A stretch of 64,000 nucleotides of DNA from Chitinophagales bacterium (GTDB lineage Bacteria > Bacteroidota > Bacteroidia > Chitinophagales > Chitinophagaceae): the NCBI GenBank assembly GCA_020636505.1, contig JACJXR010000002.1, positions 372,001-436,000 on the forward strand, given 5' to 3'. How positions within the stretch are numbered: the stretch's first letter is position 1; the number at the start of each line of letters is the position of its first letter. The translations under genes were made by a program, and so were the position numbers. The notes under the pieces were generated by a model that was not told the DNA's origin, ran no database searches, and saw only the letters and a list, made by a program, of their open reading frames with translations. Below, piece after piece: positions 1 through 8,496 of this stretch.

Positions 1-187
1 CAAAATAAAAGTGGCCGCCCATTCCATGAAGCCTCAGCTATCGTATATGGGTGTAAAAGAAGACATAAGCAACATATTTTTAATTGAGCAAACAGCAGGT
101 GAAGAGGCCCATTTTGATAGGTTGCCACCATTGGTAAGCCACCTGAAAAAAGTTTGCGTCAAAGCTTTTGAAGAGTTAAAGAATTGA
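1..187 (+). CDS. Hpt-domain phosphotransfer protein, C-terminal end (partial)
   Basis: An open frame enters from the left edge (first full codon at base 2) and stops at 185-187, giving about 61 residues. It contains AAHSMKPQLSYMGV, which matches the Hpt histidine motif (A-H-x-x-K-P-x-x-x-x-M-G). The His at 20-22 would be the phosphorylated residue. The rest is an amphipathic helix, as expected for the end of a four-helix Hpt bundle. In phosphorelays Hpt domains pass phosphate between receiver domains, and the next gene (81 bases on) is a receiver protein, so the two probably work together. Whether this is a stand-alone Hpt protein or the tail of a hybrid kinase cannot be seen, because the start lies outside the window. 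Confidence 0.75.
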   Translation, partial: KIKVAAHSMKPQLSYMGVKEDISNIFLIEQTAGEEAHFDRLPPLVSHLKKVCVKAFEELKN

Positions 188-268
188 TGAACGGAACAAC
201 CGCCATGACAATGTTATTAGGTTTTAAATATTTTTTCTATTTTTCTACGAAATTGAACACCACTTCTT

Positions 269-796
269 ATGGCCAACGATAATAAGCGCTACATGTTCCT
301 CGTTGATGACGAGCCGATTCAGAACGAAATGCTGAAGGACTATCTAAGCGAACGTTTTCTGTATGACATCCGCATCTTCGACAACGGAGAGGACGCGCTG
401 AAGCAAATGAACTTGCATCCTGAGATAGTTGTACTCGACTTCCACTTGGATGCACACAAATCCGATGCAAAGAACGGAGTTCAGGTATTGCAGCATATCA
501 AAGAAGGTTATCCTGAAACACAGGTTATCATGCTTTCCGGGCAAGACAAGCTTGATGTTGCGGTGGAAAGCATGAAGTACGGTGCTTACGACTACGTTGT
601 GAAAGGCGAAACAGCCTTCTCTCGTATGGAAAACGCCATCAACAATGTCAGCGAGTTGCACAAAATGAGAACCGTCAACAATGCTTACAAGAAAACCATC
701 GTTTTCCTAAGTGTTGTGATAGGGCTTATCATATTGCTTGCGTTATACCTCAATTTCTTTACAGACGCCTTTACACATACTTCAAACAACATGTAA
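269..796 (+). CDS. Response regulator with C-terminal membrane helix
   Basis: This 175-residue protein has a CheY-like receiver domain at residues 8-125. The acidic pair is D13-D14, the phospho-acceptor is D57 (VVLDFHLD), S90 is at the Thr/Ser position and K112 is the conserved lysine (YDYVVKGE). There is no DNA-binding output domain. A single hydrophobic helix at about residues 143-163 (IVFLSVVIGLIILLALYLNF) would tether the receiver to the inner membrane. The short C-terminal tail has no recognised domain. It follows an Hpt protein, so a membrane-localised phosphorelay is a reasonable inference. The receiver assignment is firm; the signalling target is unknown. Confidence 0.85.
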   Translation: MANDNKRYMFLVDDEPIQNEMLKDYLSERFLYDIRIFDNGEDALKQMNLHPEIVVLDFHLDAHKSDAKNGVQVLQHIKEGYPETQVIMLSGQDKLDVAVESMKYGAYDYVVKGETAFSRMENAINNVSELHKMRTVNNAYKKTIVFLSVVIGLIILLALYLNFFTDAFTHTSNNM

Positions 797-876
797 ATGT
801 TGTTATTGTTTTACCGGTAATGAACGTATGAGCTACAGCTTTATTAGCTTTGTAGTTTAATAAAATATTTAGTCAA

Positions 877-2067
877 ATGCAGTTAGCAGGGAGGTTGGAA
901 CGTGTTGTAGAACCACAGACCATAAAAATGGCCAAGCTGGGTCGTGAACTTAGAGCAAAAGGTATAGACATTATTGACCTAAGCCTTGGCGAACCCGACT
1001 TCAGCACTCCCGAACACATTTGCATAGCAGCCACGGAAGCAATGGCCGAAGGCTACACCAAGTACACTCCCGTTGCAGGCTACCTTGAATTTCGTGAAGC
1101 CATTTCGGCCAAGTTGAAGCGAGACAACGGACTGGATTATCCGGCCGACCAAATAATCGTCTCCACCGGTGCCAAACAATCACTGGCCAATGCGATACTG
1201 AGCATCGTAAACCCCGGTGATGAGGTTTTGATACCTACACCATACTGGGTAACATACAGTGCGTTGGTAACACTTGCAGAAGGCAATGTAAAGTTCATCA
1301 AGTGCCCTATCGATAATGACTTTAAGCTTACTCCGGAGCAACTGGAGAACAACATAACCGATAAGTCAAAACTCTTCATATTCTCTTCTCCCTGCAACCC
1401 AAGCGGGAGTGTCTATTCAAAAGACGAGCTTTCAGCACTGGTCGAAGTATTCAAGAAGTATCCCAACTGCGCCATTATCAGCGACGAGATATACGAGTAC
1501 ATCAACTATGTTGGCAAACACGAAAGCATCGCACAGTTTACAGAATTGAGAGATAGAGTAATCGTCATAAACGGTATGTCCAAAGGCTTCGCAATGACCG
1601 GATGGAGACTTGGTTACCTAGCCGGGCCAAAAGATTTGGTGCAAGCTTGCGAAAAGCTACAAGGACAATTCACCTCAGGTACCAACTCGATCGCACAACG
1701 TGCAGGTATGGCCGCACTGTTGGGCGACATGAGCCCTACTCACAAAATGACTGAAGCTTTCCGTGAACGCAGAGACTTCGTTTACAATGCGCTGAACAGC
1801 ATGGAAGGAGTGAAGGTGCGCAACCCGCAAGGTGCGTTCTATGCGCTGCCCAACATCAGCTCTTTCTTTGGCAAAACCGATGGAGCAACCGTCATCAACA
1901 ACGATGAAGATTTTTGCATGTACCTGCTGAACACGGCCAATGTAAGTACCGTTATGGGTTCTGCTTTCGGAAATGAGAATTGTGTAAGATTGTCTTTCGC
2001 TACATCTATGGACAAGTTGGAAGCAGCGATGGATCGCATACGCACCGCTCTTGGAAAACTACATTAA
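877..2067 (+). CDS. aspC: Pyridoxal-phosphate aspartate aminotransferase (class I)
   Basis: The 396-residue length is normal for fold-type I aminotransferases. The Schiff-base lysine is K236 in NGMSKGFAMTGWRLGYLAG. Other visible family signatures are SLGEPDFSTP near the N-terminus, SSPCNPSG and SDEIYEY (the Asp that contacts the pyridine nitrogen), and the C-terminal substrate-carboxylate Arg in NCVRLSFA. It would transfer the amino group between aspartate and 2-oxoglutarate in the cytoplasm. Prephenate or another amino acid could also be a substrate in this subfamily. A TAGCTTTG sequence at 845-852 resembles the Bacteroidota -7 element, but no good -33 TTG accompanies it. The gene ends convergently, overlapping the minus-strand DUF4296 gene by four bases. 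Confidence 0.9.
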   Translation: MQLAGRLERVVEPQTIKMAKLGRELRAKGIDIIDLSLGEPDFSTPEHICIAATEAMAEGYTKYTPVAGYLEFREAISAKLKRDNGLDYPADQIIVSTGAKQSLANAILSIVNPGDEVLIPTPYWVTYSALVTLAEGNVKFIKCPIDNDFKLTPEQLENNITDKSKLFIFSSPCNPSGSVYSKDELSALVEVFKKYPNCAIISDEIYEYINYVGKHESIAQFTELRDRVIVINGMSKGFAMTGWRLGYLAGPKDLVQACEKLQGQFTSGTNSIAQRAGMAALLGDMSPTHKMTEAFRERRDFVYNALNSMEGVKVRNPQGAFYALPNISSFFGKTDGATVINNDEDFCMYLLNTANVSTVMGSAFGNENCVRLSFATSMDKLEAAMDRIRTALGKLH

Positions 2068-2429
2068 TCATCCTCAGACTTTCTGCCCACACTCTGCAAA
2101 CCTTCAAGAGTACTAAGGTTTGATATCACTGAATTGTACACGCTGTCAAGCTCTGTGGTATGAGCACTGTACCATTCCAAACTGTGATTGAAGCTATCTA
2201 TACTGACACTGTGGTGTTCCAATATGGTATGATAAAAAGAAGCCAATGAATCAGGGTGTTTGTTGACCATACGACTGGAGTCCCACACCATTGTACTGTA
2301 TGTTTCGGCAAGATGGATGTCCGTTACTATTTCGGTCATCTTATCGCGTGGTATCGGTGCAGTTTCCTCAGTCGGCTTGCAAGAAACGGCAAACACAACG
2401 ATACTAAGTATGGCTATGAATTTCTTCAT
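2064..2429 (-). CDS. DUF4296 family lipoprotein
   Basis: This is a 121-residue protein with a lipoprotein signal (MKKFIAILSIVVFAVSC), Cys17 being the predicted lipidated residue. The mature part has the DUF4296 hallmark IPRDKMTEIVTDIHLAE, followed by a helical segment with a short Tyr/His-containing stretch. DUF4296 is a small, mostly alpha-helical family restricted to Bacteroidota, and its function is not known to me. It is the third gene of a minus-strand set, two bases after porD and downstream of coaBC, so it is probably co-transcribed with them. The site of action should be the periplasmic face of a membrane. Confidence 0.8.
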   Translation of the reverse strand: MKKFIAILSIVVFAVSCKPTEETAPIPRDKMTEIVTDIHLAETYSTMVWDSSRMVNKHPDSLASFYHTILEHHSVSIDSFNHSLEWYSAHTTELDSVYNSVISNLSTLEGLQSVGRKSEDD

Positions 2430-2431
2430 TG

Positions 2432-3364
2432 TTATTTTCTAAGCGTATTGTACTTCTGCGAGTTGGGCACGTCTATTTGCTGAAGCATGGTTATATACAA
2501 CCCTCTATTCTGCTCGGGCAGTTGTGCTATCACACTTGCAAACTCATCGCTCTTAGCGTTGAAGAAGAATTGCAGAATGGCCGCTCCGGGGTTTTCCTTT
2601 TGTAACTGACTGAGCGTATTGATGCTTTTCAAAATTACTTCACGTGATTTTTCAGGCTCTGTATACATATTATCCAACGCCTCTCTGTGCATGGAATACC
2701 AAACCGAACGCAATGCTTGGAAACGTGGGTTCAATATCTGATCGGTCAACCAATAGCGATTGAAATTACCCTCTACGGCTTTCCACCCACTGATTGTTTT
2801 ACCTTGCTCGGGAGCGTTGTTTACGATATTCTGTGCTTTCTTAAAGTATTCGGTACCGCCCTTTGGCGCAAAGCTTTCGTAATCGAACCCAATCACCAAA
2901 TAAGCATAATAGGCTAGTACTGCAGGCAAGTTGGAGATAAATGCGTTGTTCCCTGTAACACGGTTATCGTTGAACTCAAGCGGTGAGAACTGGTTGTATG
3001 AGAATTGCACCTCCTTGTCCACATGCTTCACTATTTGACTGGTATAACTTGTATTATATACCGGTCGAGAAGCCTGTATGGTAAGTGTTGCACTGAATCC
3101 GTTCTGCACACTTCCCAATGTGCTCGTAATGTTGAGCAGGATGTTACAATCTATCTTTTCGTTTGCGGAATATTGATCTGTAGTCCACTTACGAGTGTTC
3201 ATGAACTCTGTGATGGCATTCTGCATGGTGTTGAACACCTCTTTGTCCGCACCACGGCCTTGTATGGCATCTGCCATCACCTTTACGGTACAGTTCAATT
3301 CTTGAGCATTGGCGGTCAGTGCCACCACACTCAACACAATGATATTTATAACCCTTTTAAGCAT
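2432..3364 (-). CDS. porD: Type IX secretion protein PorD (DUF4835 family)
   Basis: The 310-residue protein has a cleavable signal peptide ending ALTANAQ. It then carries the DUF4835 pattern ELNCTVKVMADAIQGRG, repeated aromatic and Asn-rich motifs (YNQFSPLEFNDNR) and IGFDYESFAPKGGTEYFKKA. Established knowledge: PorD of the T9SS belongs to this family, and the gene often sits next to coaBC in Bacteroidota. The start codon lies inside the end of coaBC (8-base overlap), which suggests translational coupling. The presence of a T9SS-tagged peptidase elsewhere in the window (24377-26128) fits a working T9SS. The family assignment is good; the exact role of PorD is poorly defined even in model species. 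Confidence 0.8.
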   Translation of the reverse strand: MLKRVINIIVLSVVALTANAQELNCTVKVMADAIQGRGADKEVFNTMQNAITEFMNTRKWTTDQYSANEKIDCNILLNITSTLGSVQNGFSATLTIQASRPVYNTSYTSQIVKHVDKEVQFSYNQFSPLEFNDNRVTGNNAFISNLPAVLAYYAYLVIGFDYESFAPKGGTEYFKKAQNIVNNAPEQGKTISGWKAVEGNFNRYWLTDQILNPRFQALRSVWYSMHREALDNMYTEPEKSREVILKSINTLSQLQKENPGAAILQFFFNAKSDEFASVIAQLPEQNRGLYITMLQQIDVPNSQKYNTLRK

Positions 3365-4559
3365 TCAATTGTTCTGCGATATGGTTTACTATTTCTTTTG
3401 CCACGTCGGCTTTGCTCAACAGCGGCAATTCTTTCAATTTATCATCCTTACCTACAAAAGTCACTTTGTTGGTGTCATGTCCAAAACCCGCCCCTTTGTC
3501 TTGCAATGAATTCAAAACAATAAGATCGGCATTTTTTGTCTCCAACTTTTTACGTGCGTTGGCCACTTCATTATCTGTTTCCAAAGCAAAACCTACCAGA
3601 AGCTGCCCCGACTTTTTAACGGTGCCAAGCTCCTTTAGGATGTCAGTGGTTTTCTCCAGTTTTATATCTAACGGTTCGTTCTGCTTTTTTATTTTCTTAT
3701 CAGCAACTTCGGCGGGTTTATAGTCCGCCACAGCAGCCGACATTACAGCAATATCAGCCGATTTGAAGGCATTTGCACTTGCATCATACATTTCTTGCGC
3801 ACTCTCTACCCTCACAAGGTTTATTCCATTCTTGGCAACATCAACATTTGAAGGCCCCAACACCAATGTAACGTCCGCACCTTCGGCGGCCAATGCTTCC
3901 GCAATGGCAACACCCATTTTACCTGTTGAGAAGTTTCCGATGAACCTAACCGGGTCTATGCGTTCATATGTTGGCCCTGCTGTAACCAATGCCTTTTTGC
4001 CAGCCAACCTTCCATTGTTCGCGGATAAGAATCCTGCAACATATGAAACTATATCGGCAGGTTCGGCCATTCTACCCTCTCCTACCAATCCACTGGCCAA
4101 TTCGCCATGTGCAACAGGAATAATGCTGTTACCGTTTGTTCTTAGTGTTTCTATATTCTTTTTTGTGGCGGGGTGCATCCACATATCCTCATCCATGGCA
4201 GGTGCCACCAATACAGGACATGTAGCGGATAAGTAAACAGCACATACAAGGTTGTCGCAAAGGCCATGCGCCAGTTTGGCTAAAGTATTGGCACTGCAAG
4301 GGGCCACAAGCATCACATCAGCCCATCTGCCCATTTCCACATGATTGTTCCATGCTGCGCCATCGTTCACATTGGCATATACGGGATGCTTAGATACGGT
4401 AGACAAAGCCAACGGGCTTACAAACTCACCCGCAGCAGATGTCATGATGACACGCACTTCCGCTCCCGCTTTTATCAGTTGCCTGACCAATTCGGGTGTT
4501 TTGTACGCGGCAATGCTACCGGTAACTGCCAATATTATCTTTCGTCCTGCCAATTGCAT
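3357..4559 (-). CDS. coaBC: Phosphopantothenoylcysteine decarboxylase / phosphopantothenate-cysteine ligase
   Basis: This 400-residue bifunctional enzyme makes 4'-phosphopantetheine for coenzyme A. The N-terminal flavoprotein half (about 1-185) has the FMN-site start ILAVTGSIAAYK, the catalytic-His region WNNHVEMGRWAD, APCSANTLAKLAHG and APAMDEDMW. The C-terminal ligase half (about 190-400) has VTAGPTYERIDPVRFIGNFS and STGKMG for nucleotide binding, plus MSAAVADYKP. The loop around LASGLVGEGRMAEP has Ser where the E. coli CoaC enzyme, as I recall it, has Cys; this variant is familiar in Bacteroidota. It heads the coaBC-porD-DUF4296 operon. The length and both domains are complete. Confidence 0.95.
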   Translation of the reverse strand: MQLAGRKIILAVTGSIAAYKTPELVRQLIKAGAEVRVIMTSAAGEFVSPLALSTVSKHPVYANVNDGAAWNNHVEMGRWADVMLVAPCSANTLAKLAHGLCDNLVCAVYLSATCPVLVAPAMDEDMWMHPATKKNIETLRTNGNSIIPVAHGELASGLVGEGRMAEPADIVSYVAGFLSANNGRLAGKKALVTAGPTYERIDPVRFIGNFSTGKMGVAIAEALAAEGADVTLVLGPSNVDVAKNGINLVRVESAQEMYDASANAFKSADIAVMSAAVADYKPAEVADKKIKKQNEPLDIKLEKTTDILKELGTVKKSGQLLVGFALETDNEVANARKKLETKNADLIVLNSLQDKGAGFGHDTNKVTFVGKDDKLKELPLLSKADVAKEIVNHIAEQLNA

Positions 4560-4719
4560 GAAAACGATTGTTTTAGCTGCTGCAAGTTACTGCTTTTTAA
4601 GGTGTTTCCACCGTAAGAAACGTTAATATGAGGCGCTATGGCCAATCGCAGTATTTGACAAACACAGATGCCCAAGCATATTTATAAGATATTCGGAGAG
4701 AATAAGTTAGAATTAGGAC

Positions 4720-5067
4720 TTAAAGGCCACTTTTGAAGACCCAGAAGCCTAATACGCACAGTATAATTACGATCAATATGGCCAACCATCCCCATTTATC
4801 ATCTTTGAAGAGCTTCTTGCGCCTGTTACTTTGCTTCCTTATATCGTGCTGCAAGCGATAATTTATCTTTTCGGCAATGCTGTTCACTTCGTTTGCTTCC
4901 ACCTCTCTTAAACCTTCAACAGCATCACTTTCCAACCCCTCATCAGACAACAACAGCTCCACCTCACGCTGCTCCTCCGCCGAAAGTCGCCCTTCGAGGT
5001 AAGCTGTAAGCTTTTCGGGAGAGATGTTTCCTCCCGCACTGTTCCATATGTTGTCCAATTCACTCAT
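4720..5067 (-). CDS. Probable membrane anti-sigma-like protein
   Basis: This small protein of 115 residues has an N-terminal segment (ISPEKLTAYLEGRLSAEEQ) of the type seen in anti-sigma and zinc-finger-like regulators. A charged linker with a run of basic residues (RKQSNRRKK) follows, then one C-terminal transmembrane helix (WLAILIVIILCVLGFWVF). There is no His/Cys zinc motif. Its start overlaps the stop of the upstream sigma-factor gene by four bases (ATGA), so the two are translationally coupled. Position and topology (soluble N-terminus, C-terminal anchor) make a role in holding the sigma factor at the membrane plausible. This is inference from context, since sequence similarity alone is weak. 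Confidence 0.6.
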   Translation of the reverse strand: MSELDNIWNSAGGNISPEKLTAYLEGRLSAEEQREVELLLSDEGLESDAVEGLREVEANEVNSIAEKINYRLQHDIRKQSNRRKKLFKDDKWGWLAILIVIILCVLGFWVFKSGL

Positions 5068-5636
5068 TTTCTGTTCTGTCTCTTTTCCAACAATAGTTTT
5101 TTCAACTTTCGTTTGCCGTTCTGTATATGGCTTTTCACCTGCATAAAGCTAAAACCTTTTTGCTCCATTATTTGCTGGTAGGTCATTTTGTGCAGATAAA
5201 ACAGCTTGATGCAGACCTGTTGCCCCTCATCCAGTTCGGTAAGCGATTCGTTCAGTTCATCAATAGTCAACTCCAACTCATAAAGCTCTTTTATATCGAC
5301 GTCCCCACTCGCGCTGTGATTTTCGATAGCGGCTTCTCCTTGATTATGCTTTTTGTTGCGAAGCAGTTGGTAGCAATGGTTTCGCATGAGGATATACAAC
5401 CATCCTTTGAAGTTTTGCATCTCCTCTTCGGGCAATGATGTAAGTACTTTGAGAAAGACCTGTTGTACAGCATCAGCAGCCTCGTCCTTGTCTTTAAGAT
5501 ATTTGATACCCACGCCCAACAACAGTACGGTATACCGCTCAAGCAACACCCCCAACCACCTACTGTCAGCAGCCGAGCGGTGCAGTTTCAGTAATTCTTC
5601 ATCAGAAAGGTTGATATTTGTAGCCTTATTGACCAA
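5064..5636 (-). CDS. ECF-type RNA polymerase sigma factor
   Basis: The 190-residue protein has sigma region 2 (DEAADAVQQVFLKVLTSLP and FKGWLYILMRNHCY) and a region 4 helix-turn-helix (YLHKMTYQQIMEQKGFSFMQVKSHIQNGKRKL). There is no region 3 or region 1, as in group IV (ECF) sigma factors. The frame starts with TTG at 5634-5636. An in-frame stop lies four codons upstream and no ATG occurs before region 2, so TTG is the likely start. It is followed by the coupled membrane protein at 4720-5067, its probable anti-sigma partner. The regulon cannot be inferred from this window. Confidence 0.85.
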   Translation of the reverse strand: MVNKATNINLSDEELLKLHRSAADSRWLGVLLERYTVLLLGVGIKYLKDKDEAADAVQQVFLKVLTSLPEEEMQNFKGWLYILMRNHCYQLLRNKKHNQGEAAIENHSASGDVDIKELYELELTIDELNESLTELDEGQQVCIKLFYLHKMTYQQIMEQKGFSFMQVKSHIQNGKRKLKKLLLEKRQNRK

Positions 5637-5693
5637 TAGAACGGTTTACGATATTAAGATAAAGAAAGTCAGAATTTCCATAATTACATTAAA

Positions 5694-6245
5694 ATGCTAC
5701 CCGAAACAATTACACTAGAAACAGAACGGCTCTTGTTAAAAGAAATAACGCCCGAACTCTACATCCACGTATTCGAAAACAGTACCGATGAAGAGATAAA
5801 GGCTTATTTCGACTTTGACGGCAAGGGGTTTGAGTTGGCGAAAAGTCGCTATAAAAAAGGCATGACCAACTACCATACCACCTTTAAGTACTTTTTGCTT
5901 AAGGATAAAGAAACACAAAGCACAATTGGTACTTGCGGATATTACCGTTGGTATGAAGAGCACAACAGAGCAGAGTTCGGATATGTGATGAGCAACATGG
6001 CATATCGCAAGCAAGGCTTGATGACAGAGGCTGCCAATGCGCTTATTCCCTACGCATTTGACAATATGGGCGTGCATAGGATAGAAGCCTTCGCCAGTCC
6101 AGAGAACGAACCTTCCATACGGATATTGGAAGGGCTTGGGTTCACCAAAGAAGGCTTGATGCGAGATCACTTCTTAAGAGACGGTGTTTATGAGCCATCG
6201 GCCGCATATTCTTTGTTGAAGCACGAATTCGACCAGATGCGATAA
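5694..6245 (+). CDS. GNAT family N-acetyltransferase (RimJ/RimL-like)
   Basis: The 183 residues form one GNAT domain. The beginning, ETERLLLKEITPE, is typical of the RimJ/RimL ribosomal-protein acetyltransferase type. The middle has GTCGYYRWYEEHNRAEFGYVM, and the acetyl-CoA-binding helix region is AYRKQGLMTEAANALIPYAF (Q/R-x-x-G/A pattern). The C-terminal part has the usual ASPENEPSIRILEGLGFTKEG. It would acetylate an amino group, perhaps a protein N-terminus. The real substrate is unknown. It stands alone between divergent and co-directional neighbours. Confidence 0.85.
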   Translation: MLPETITLETERLLLKEITPELYIHVFENSTDEEIKAYFDFDGKGFELAKSRYKKGMTNYHTTFKYFLLKDKETQSTIGTCGYYRWYEEHNRAEFGYVMSNMAYRKQGLMTEAANALIPYAFDNMGVHRIEAFASPENEPSIRILEGLGFTKEGLMRDHFLRDGVYEPSAAYSLLKHEFDQMR

Positions 6246-6278
6246 CATGCAACAAATCGCCATACGACGGATTATAGC

Positions 6279-6309
6279 TTGAATTTATAGCGGCAAAAGG
6301 CTACATTTG
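6279..6309 (+). promoter_or_regulatory. Bacteroidota-type promoter for acyl-CoA dehydrogenase
   Basis: A TTG at 6279-6281, a 20-base spacer and TACATTTG at 6302-6309 match the TTG-N19/20-TAnnTTTG form of the Bacteroidota main sigma factor. The gap to the ATG at 6338 is 28 bases, giving a short leader of about 20 bases. Confidence 0.65.
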
Positions 6310-6337
6310 CAGCACATTTTCAGATAATATTCAGCAT

Positions 6338-7480
6338 ATGAATTTCCAACTTACAGAAGAGCAAAAGGCGGTGCAGCTTGCAGCGCGCGATTTTGCACAG
6401 AACAAATTGTTACCGGGCGTCATAGAACGTGATGAGCATCAGAAGTTTCCTGCTGAACAAGTGAAAGAGCTTGGTGAGCTGGGCTTTATGGGTATGATGG
6501 TAGATCCCAAATATGGCGGTTCGGGTATGGATACGGTATCGTATGTATTGGCTATGGAGGAAATATCCAAAATAGATGCCTCTACTTCGGTATGTATGAG
6601 TGTGAACAACTCATTGGTTTGTTGGGGTTTGGAAACTTATGCCAACGAAGAACAAAAACAAAAATATCTGACAGAACTTGCAAGCGGGCAAAAAATAGGT
6701 GCATTCCTACTTAGCGAACCTGAAGCAGGTTCCGACGCCACATCTCAACGCACCACTGCTGAGGACAAAGGCGACCACTACTTGCTGAACGGCACTAAAA
6801 ACTGGATCACCAACGGTAACTCAGCCTCTTACTATATCGTAATAGCACAAACATACCCTGAGAAGAAGCACAAAGGCATCAACGCCTTTATCGTGCACAA
6901 AGATTGGGAAGGTGTGACAGTGGGTGCCAAAGAGAACAAATTGGGTATACGTGGTAGCGATACACACAGCATCATGTTCCAAGATGTGAAAGTACCAGTT
7001 GAGAACCGCATCGGTGAAGACGGTTTCGGCTTCAAATTTGCAATGAAGATATTGGCAGGTGGCCGTATCGGTATCGCATCTCAAGCATTGGGTATTGCTA
7101 GCGGTGCATATGAACTTGCATTGAAATACTCCAAAGAGCGTAAAGCATTCGGAACGGAGATATCCAACCACCAAGCCATCGCATTCAAATTGGCGGACAT
7201 GGCAACAGCCATCGAAGCTGCACGTTTGCTTTGTTTGAAAGCCGCATGGACAAAAGACCAAGGCGAGGATTACACTCTACCTGCATCTGTGGCCAAAATG
7301 TATGCATCTGAAATAGCACAATGGGTAACCAGCGAAGCAGTACAGATACACGGTGGATACGGATACGTGAAGGAATTCCACGTAGAGCGTTTGATGCGCG
7401 ATGCCAAGATCACTCAGATATACGAAGGTACCACCGAGGTACAAAAGATCGTGATCAGCAGAAGTGTACTGAAAGACTAA
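6338..7480 (+). CDS. Acyl-CoA dehydrogenase
   Basis: This 380-residue flavoenzyme has the three parts of the family: an N-terminal helical domain (residues 1-120), a beta domain with FLLSEPEAGSDA and WITNGNSASYYIV, and a C-terminal helical domain. The catalytic base is at the C-terminal position used by short-chain and branched-chain enzymes, E363 in ITQIYEGTTEVQ. HGGYGYVKEFHVERLMRDAK is also typical. It oxidises an acyl-CoA to the 2-enoyl-CoA and passes electrons to ETF. Chain-length preference (short or branched) is an inference from the Glu position. It is a single-gene unit with its own promoter and a strong terminator. Confidence 0.92.
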   Translation: MNFQLTEEQKAVQLAARDFAQNKLLPGVIERDEHQKFPAEQVKELGELGFMGMMVDPKYGGSGMDTVSYVLAMEEISKIDASTSVCMSVNNSLVCWGLETYANEEQKQKYLTELASGQKIGAFLLSEPEAGSDATSQRTTAEDKGDHYLLNGTKNWITNGNSASYYIVIAQTYPEKKHKGINAFIVHKDWEGVTVGAKENKLGIRGSDTHSIMFQDVKVPVENRIGEDGFGFKFAMKILAGGRIGIASQALGIASGAYELALKYSKERKAFGTEISNHQAIAFKLADMATAIEAARLLCLKAAWTKDQGEDYTLPASVAKMYASEIAQWVTSEAVQIHGGYGYVKEFHVERLMRDAKITQIYEGTTEVQKIVISRSVLKD

Positions 7481-7505
7481 TAATTAAGAATTTTGAATAT
7501 TTTAC

Positions 7506-7535
7506 AACCGTGCTTGTTGAAAGCACGGTTTTTTT
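7506..7535 (+). terminator. Rho-independent terminator after acyl-CoA dehydrogenase
   Basis: A perfect 10-base stem (AACCGTGCTT at 7506-7515 with AAGCACGGTT at 7521-7530, five-base loop) is followed by a run of T to 7535. The next ATG begins at 7536, directly on the end of the T run. Confidence 0.9.
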
Positions 7536-7985
7536 ATGAGAAAAGTCGAGATAATATTTGCGAGCTTTTTTGTAGTTGGTCTTCTATCCAAAATATTAGG
7601 TATAACTGCTACTCTAATGCTACTACCTATTGCCGTATTTGGGTTAATGCTCTTGTATCTTTTTTTTGGATTTGCTCTATTCAATGGCATAAGGTTCAGA
7701 GAGGTGTTAAAAAAGAATGTTTACAGTGATTTCCCAAAAGCCTCATTCTTACCGGCAATCGTCTTAGGCTTTACCTTGTCATTGCTTATGATAGCCATAG
7801 TATTTAAAATACAGCATTGGCCATATGGGAACTACATGATGTTAACTGCCAATATCTCATTATTGGTGTTCACAATATTAGGTGTGGTAAAGCATAAAAC
7901 GACGGAGTTTTACAAACAGTCGTTACCAAGGTGTATATTCTATATATCCATGGCATCGTACTGGACTGTTAATATTCCGTTATAG
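7536..7985 (+). CDS. Small four-helix membrane protein
   Basis: The 149 residues are mostly hydrophobic, with four predicted membrane helices (about 5-25, 28-52, 70-92 and 100-118). A short conserved-looking stretch, IVFKIQHWPYGNYMML, resembles the FKI-x-H element in GldL-type small membrane proteins; this is a resemblance by eye only. It shares the segment FGFALFNGI (FLGFAIFNGI-like) and overall size with the protein at 8956-9417, so the two are probably paralogues. They flank two secreted proteins with GldM-C-like features. The ATG sits immediately after the T run of the preceding terminator, leaving no room for a leader unless transcripts read through. Function unknown. Confidence 0.7.
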   Translation: MRKVEIIFASFFVVGLLSKILGITATLMLLPIAVFGLMLLYLFFGFALFNGIRFREVLKKNVYSDFPKASFLPAIVLGFTLSLLMIAIVFKIQHWPYGNYMMLTANISLLVFTILGVVKHKTTEFYKQSLPRCIFYISMASYWTVNIPL

Positions 7986-8057
7986 TATCATATAACGACG
8001 TTGACAATATTATACATCATTGTTTTTTAGCTAAATTCACCTACTAACTTTTAGATT

Positions 8058-8483
8058 ATGAAAAGGCTGTTACTCCTATTAGCTATTGTCGTGCTTCCTA
8101 TTATATCTTATGCACAACAACATTCGGGCATATTTGTACGTGTTGGCGAAAACGGGAAACGTCATGATATTCTCCACCATGCACTGAATGAGAACCAGCC
8201 GCTCAGCACATTCAAAAAAGACCCGGTAATTTATGCCGCATCTCTTGCCGACACATACACAGTCGTATCTTACGAAGTGAGCATACTGGCTCCAGATGCA
8301 GGTAACGACCTTATAGGCCCTATAAAAGTATCAGGTGAGAACAAGGCGGAAATCTTCAAGAAGCACGAAAAACGACTGAAGACCAATACAAGGGTATACT
8401 TCGAAAACATTGTCCTGAAGTGTGAAGACTGTGCGACAGAAAAAGAAGTACGATGTAGAAGCTTATCTGTTTTGATAGAATAA
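8058..8483 (+). CDS. Secreted protein with GldM C-terminal-like domain (copy 1)
   Basis: The 141-residue protein has a signal peptide ending IISYAQQ. The mature part has YTVVSYEVSIL, IGPIKVSGENKAEIFKKH and NTRVYFENIVLKC, then a short C-terminal strand. This order (V-x-S-[YF]-x-V-S strand, later G/N-[ST]-[KR]-V-Y-[IF]-E-[DN]-I) resembles the last domain of the gliding/T9SS protein GldM, here as a free periplasmic domain without the GldM membrane helix. Two Cys (CEDC) and one later Cys may form a disulphide. Copy 2 follows 13 bases downstream. The GldM link is an inference from pattern and needs a profile search; the signal peptide is clear. Confidence 0.7.
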   Translation: MKRLLLLLAIVVLPIISYAQQHSGIFVRVGENGKRHDILHHALNENQPLSTFKKDPVIYAASLADTYTVVSYEVSILAPDAGNDLIGPIKVSGENKAEIFKKHEKRLKTNTRVYFENIVLKCEDCATEKEVRCRSLSVLIE

Positions 8484-8496
8484 AGACCGAAACACT

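Noticed and set aside
845..852. TAGCTTTG upstream of the aminotransferase as a promoter
   Set aside because: It fits the -7 element, but there is no TTG at the right distance, so I noted it under the gene only.
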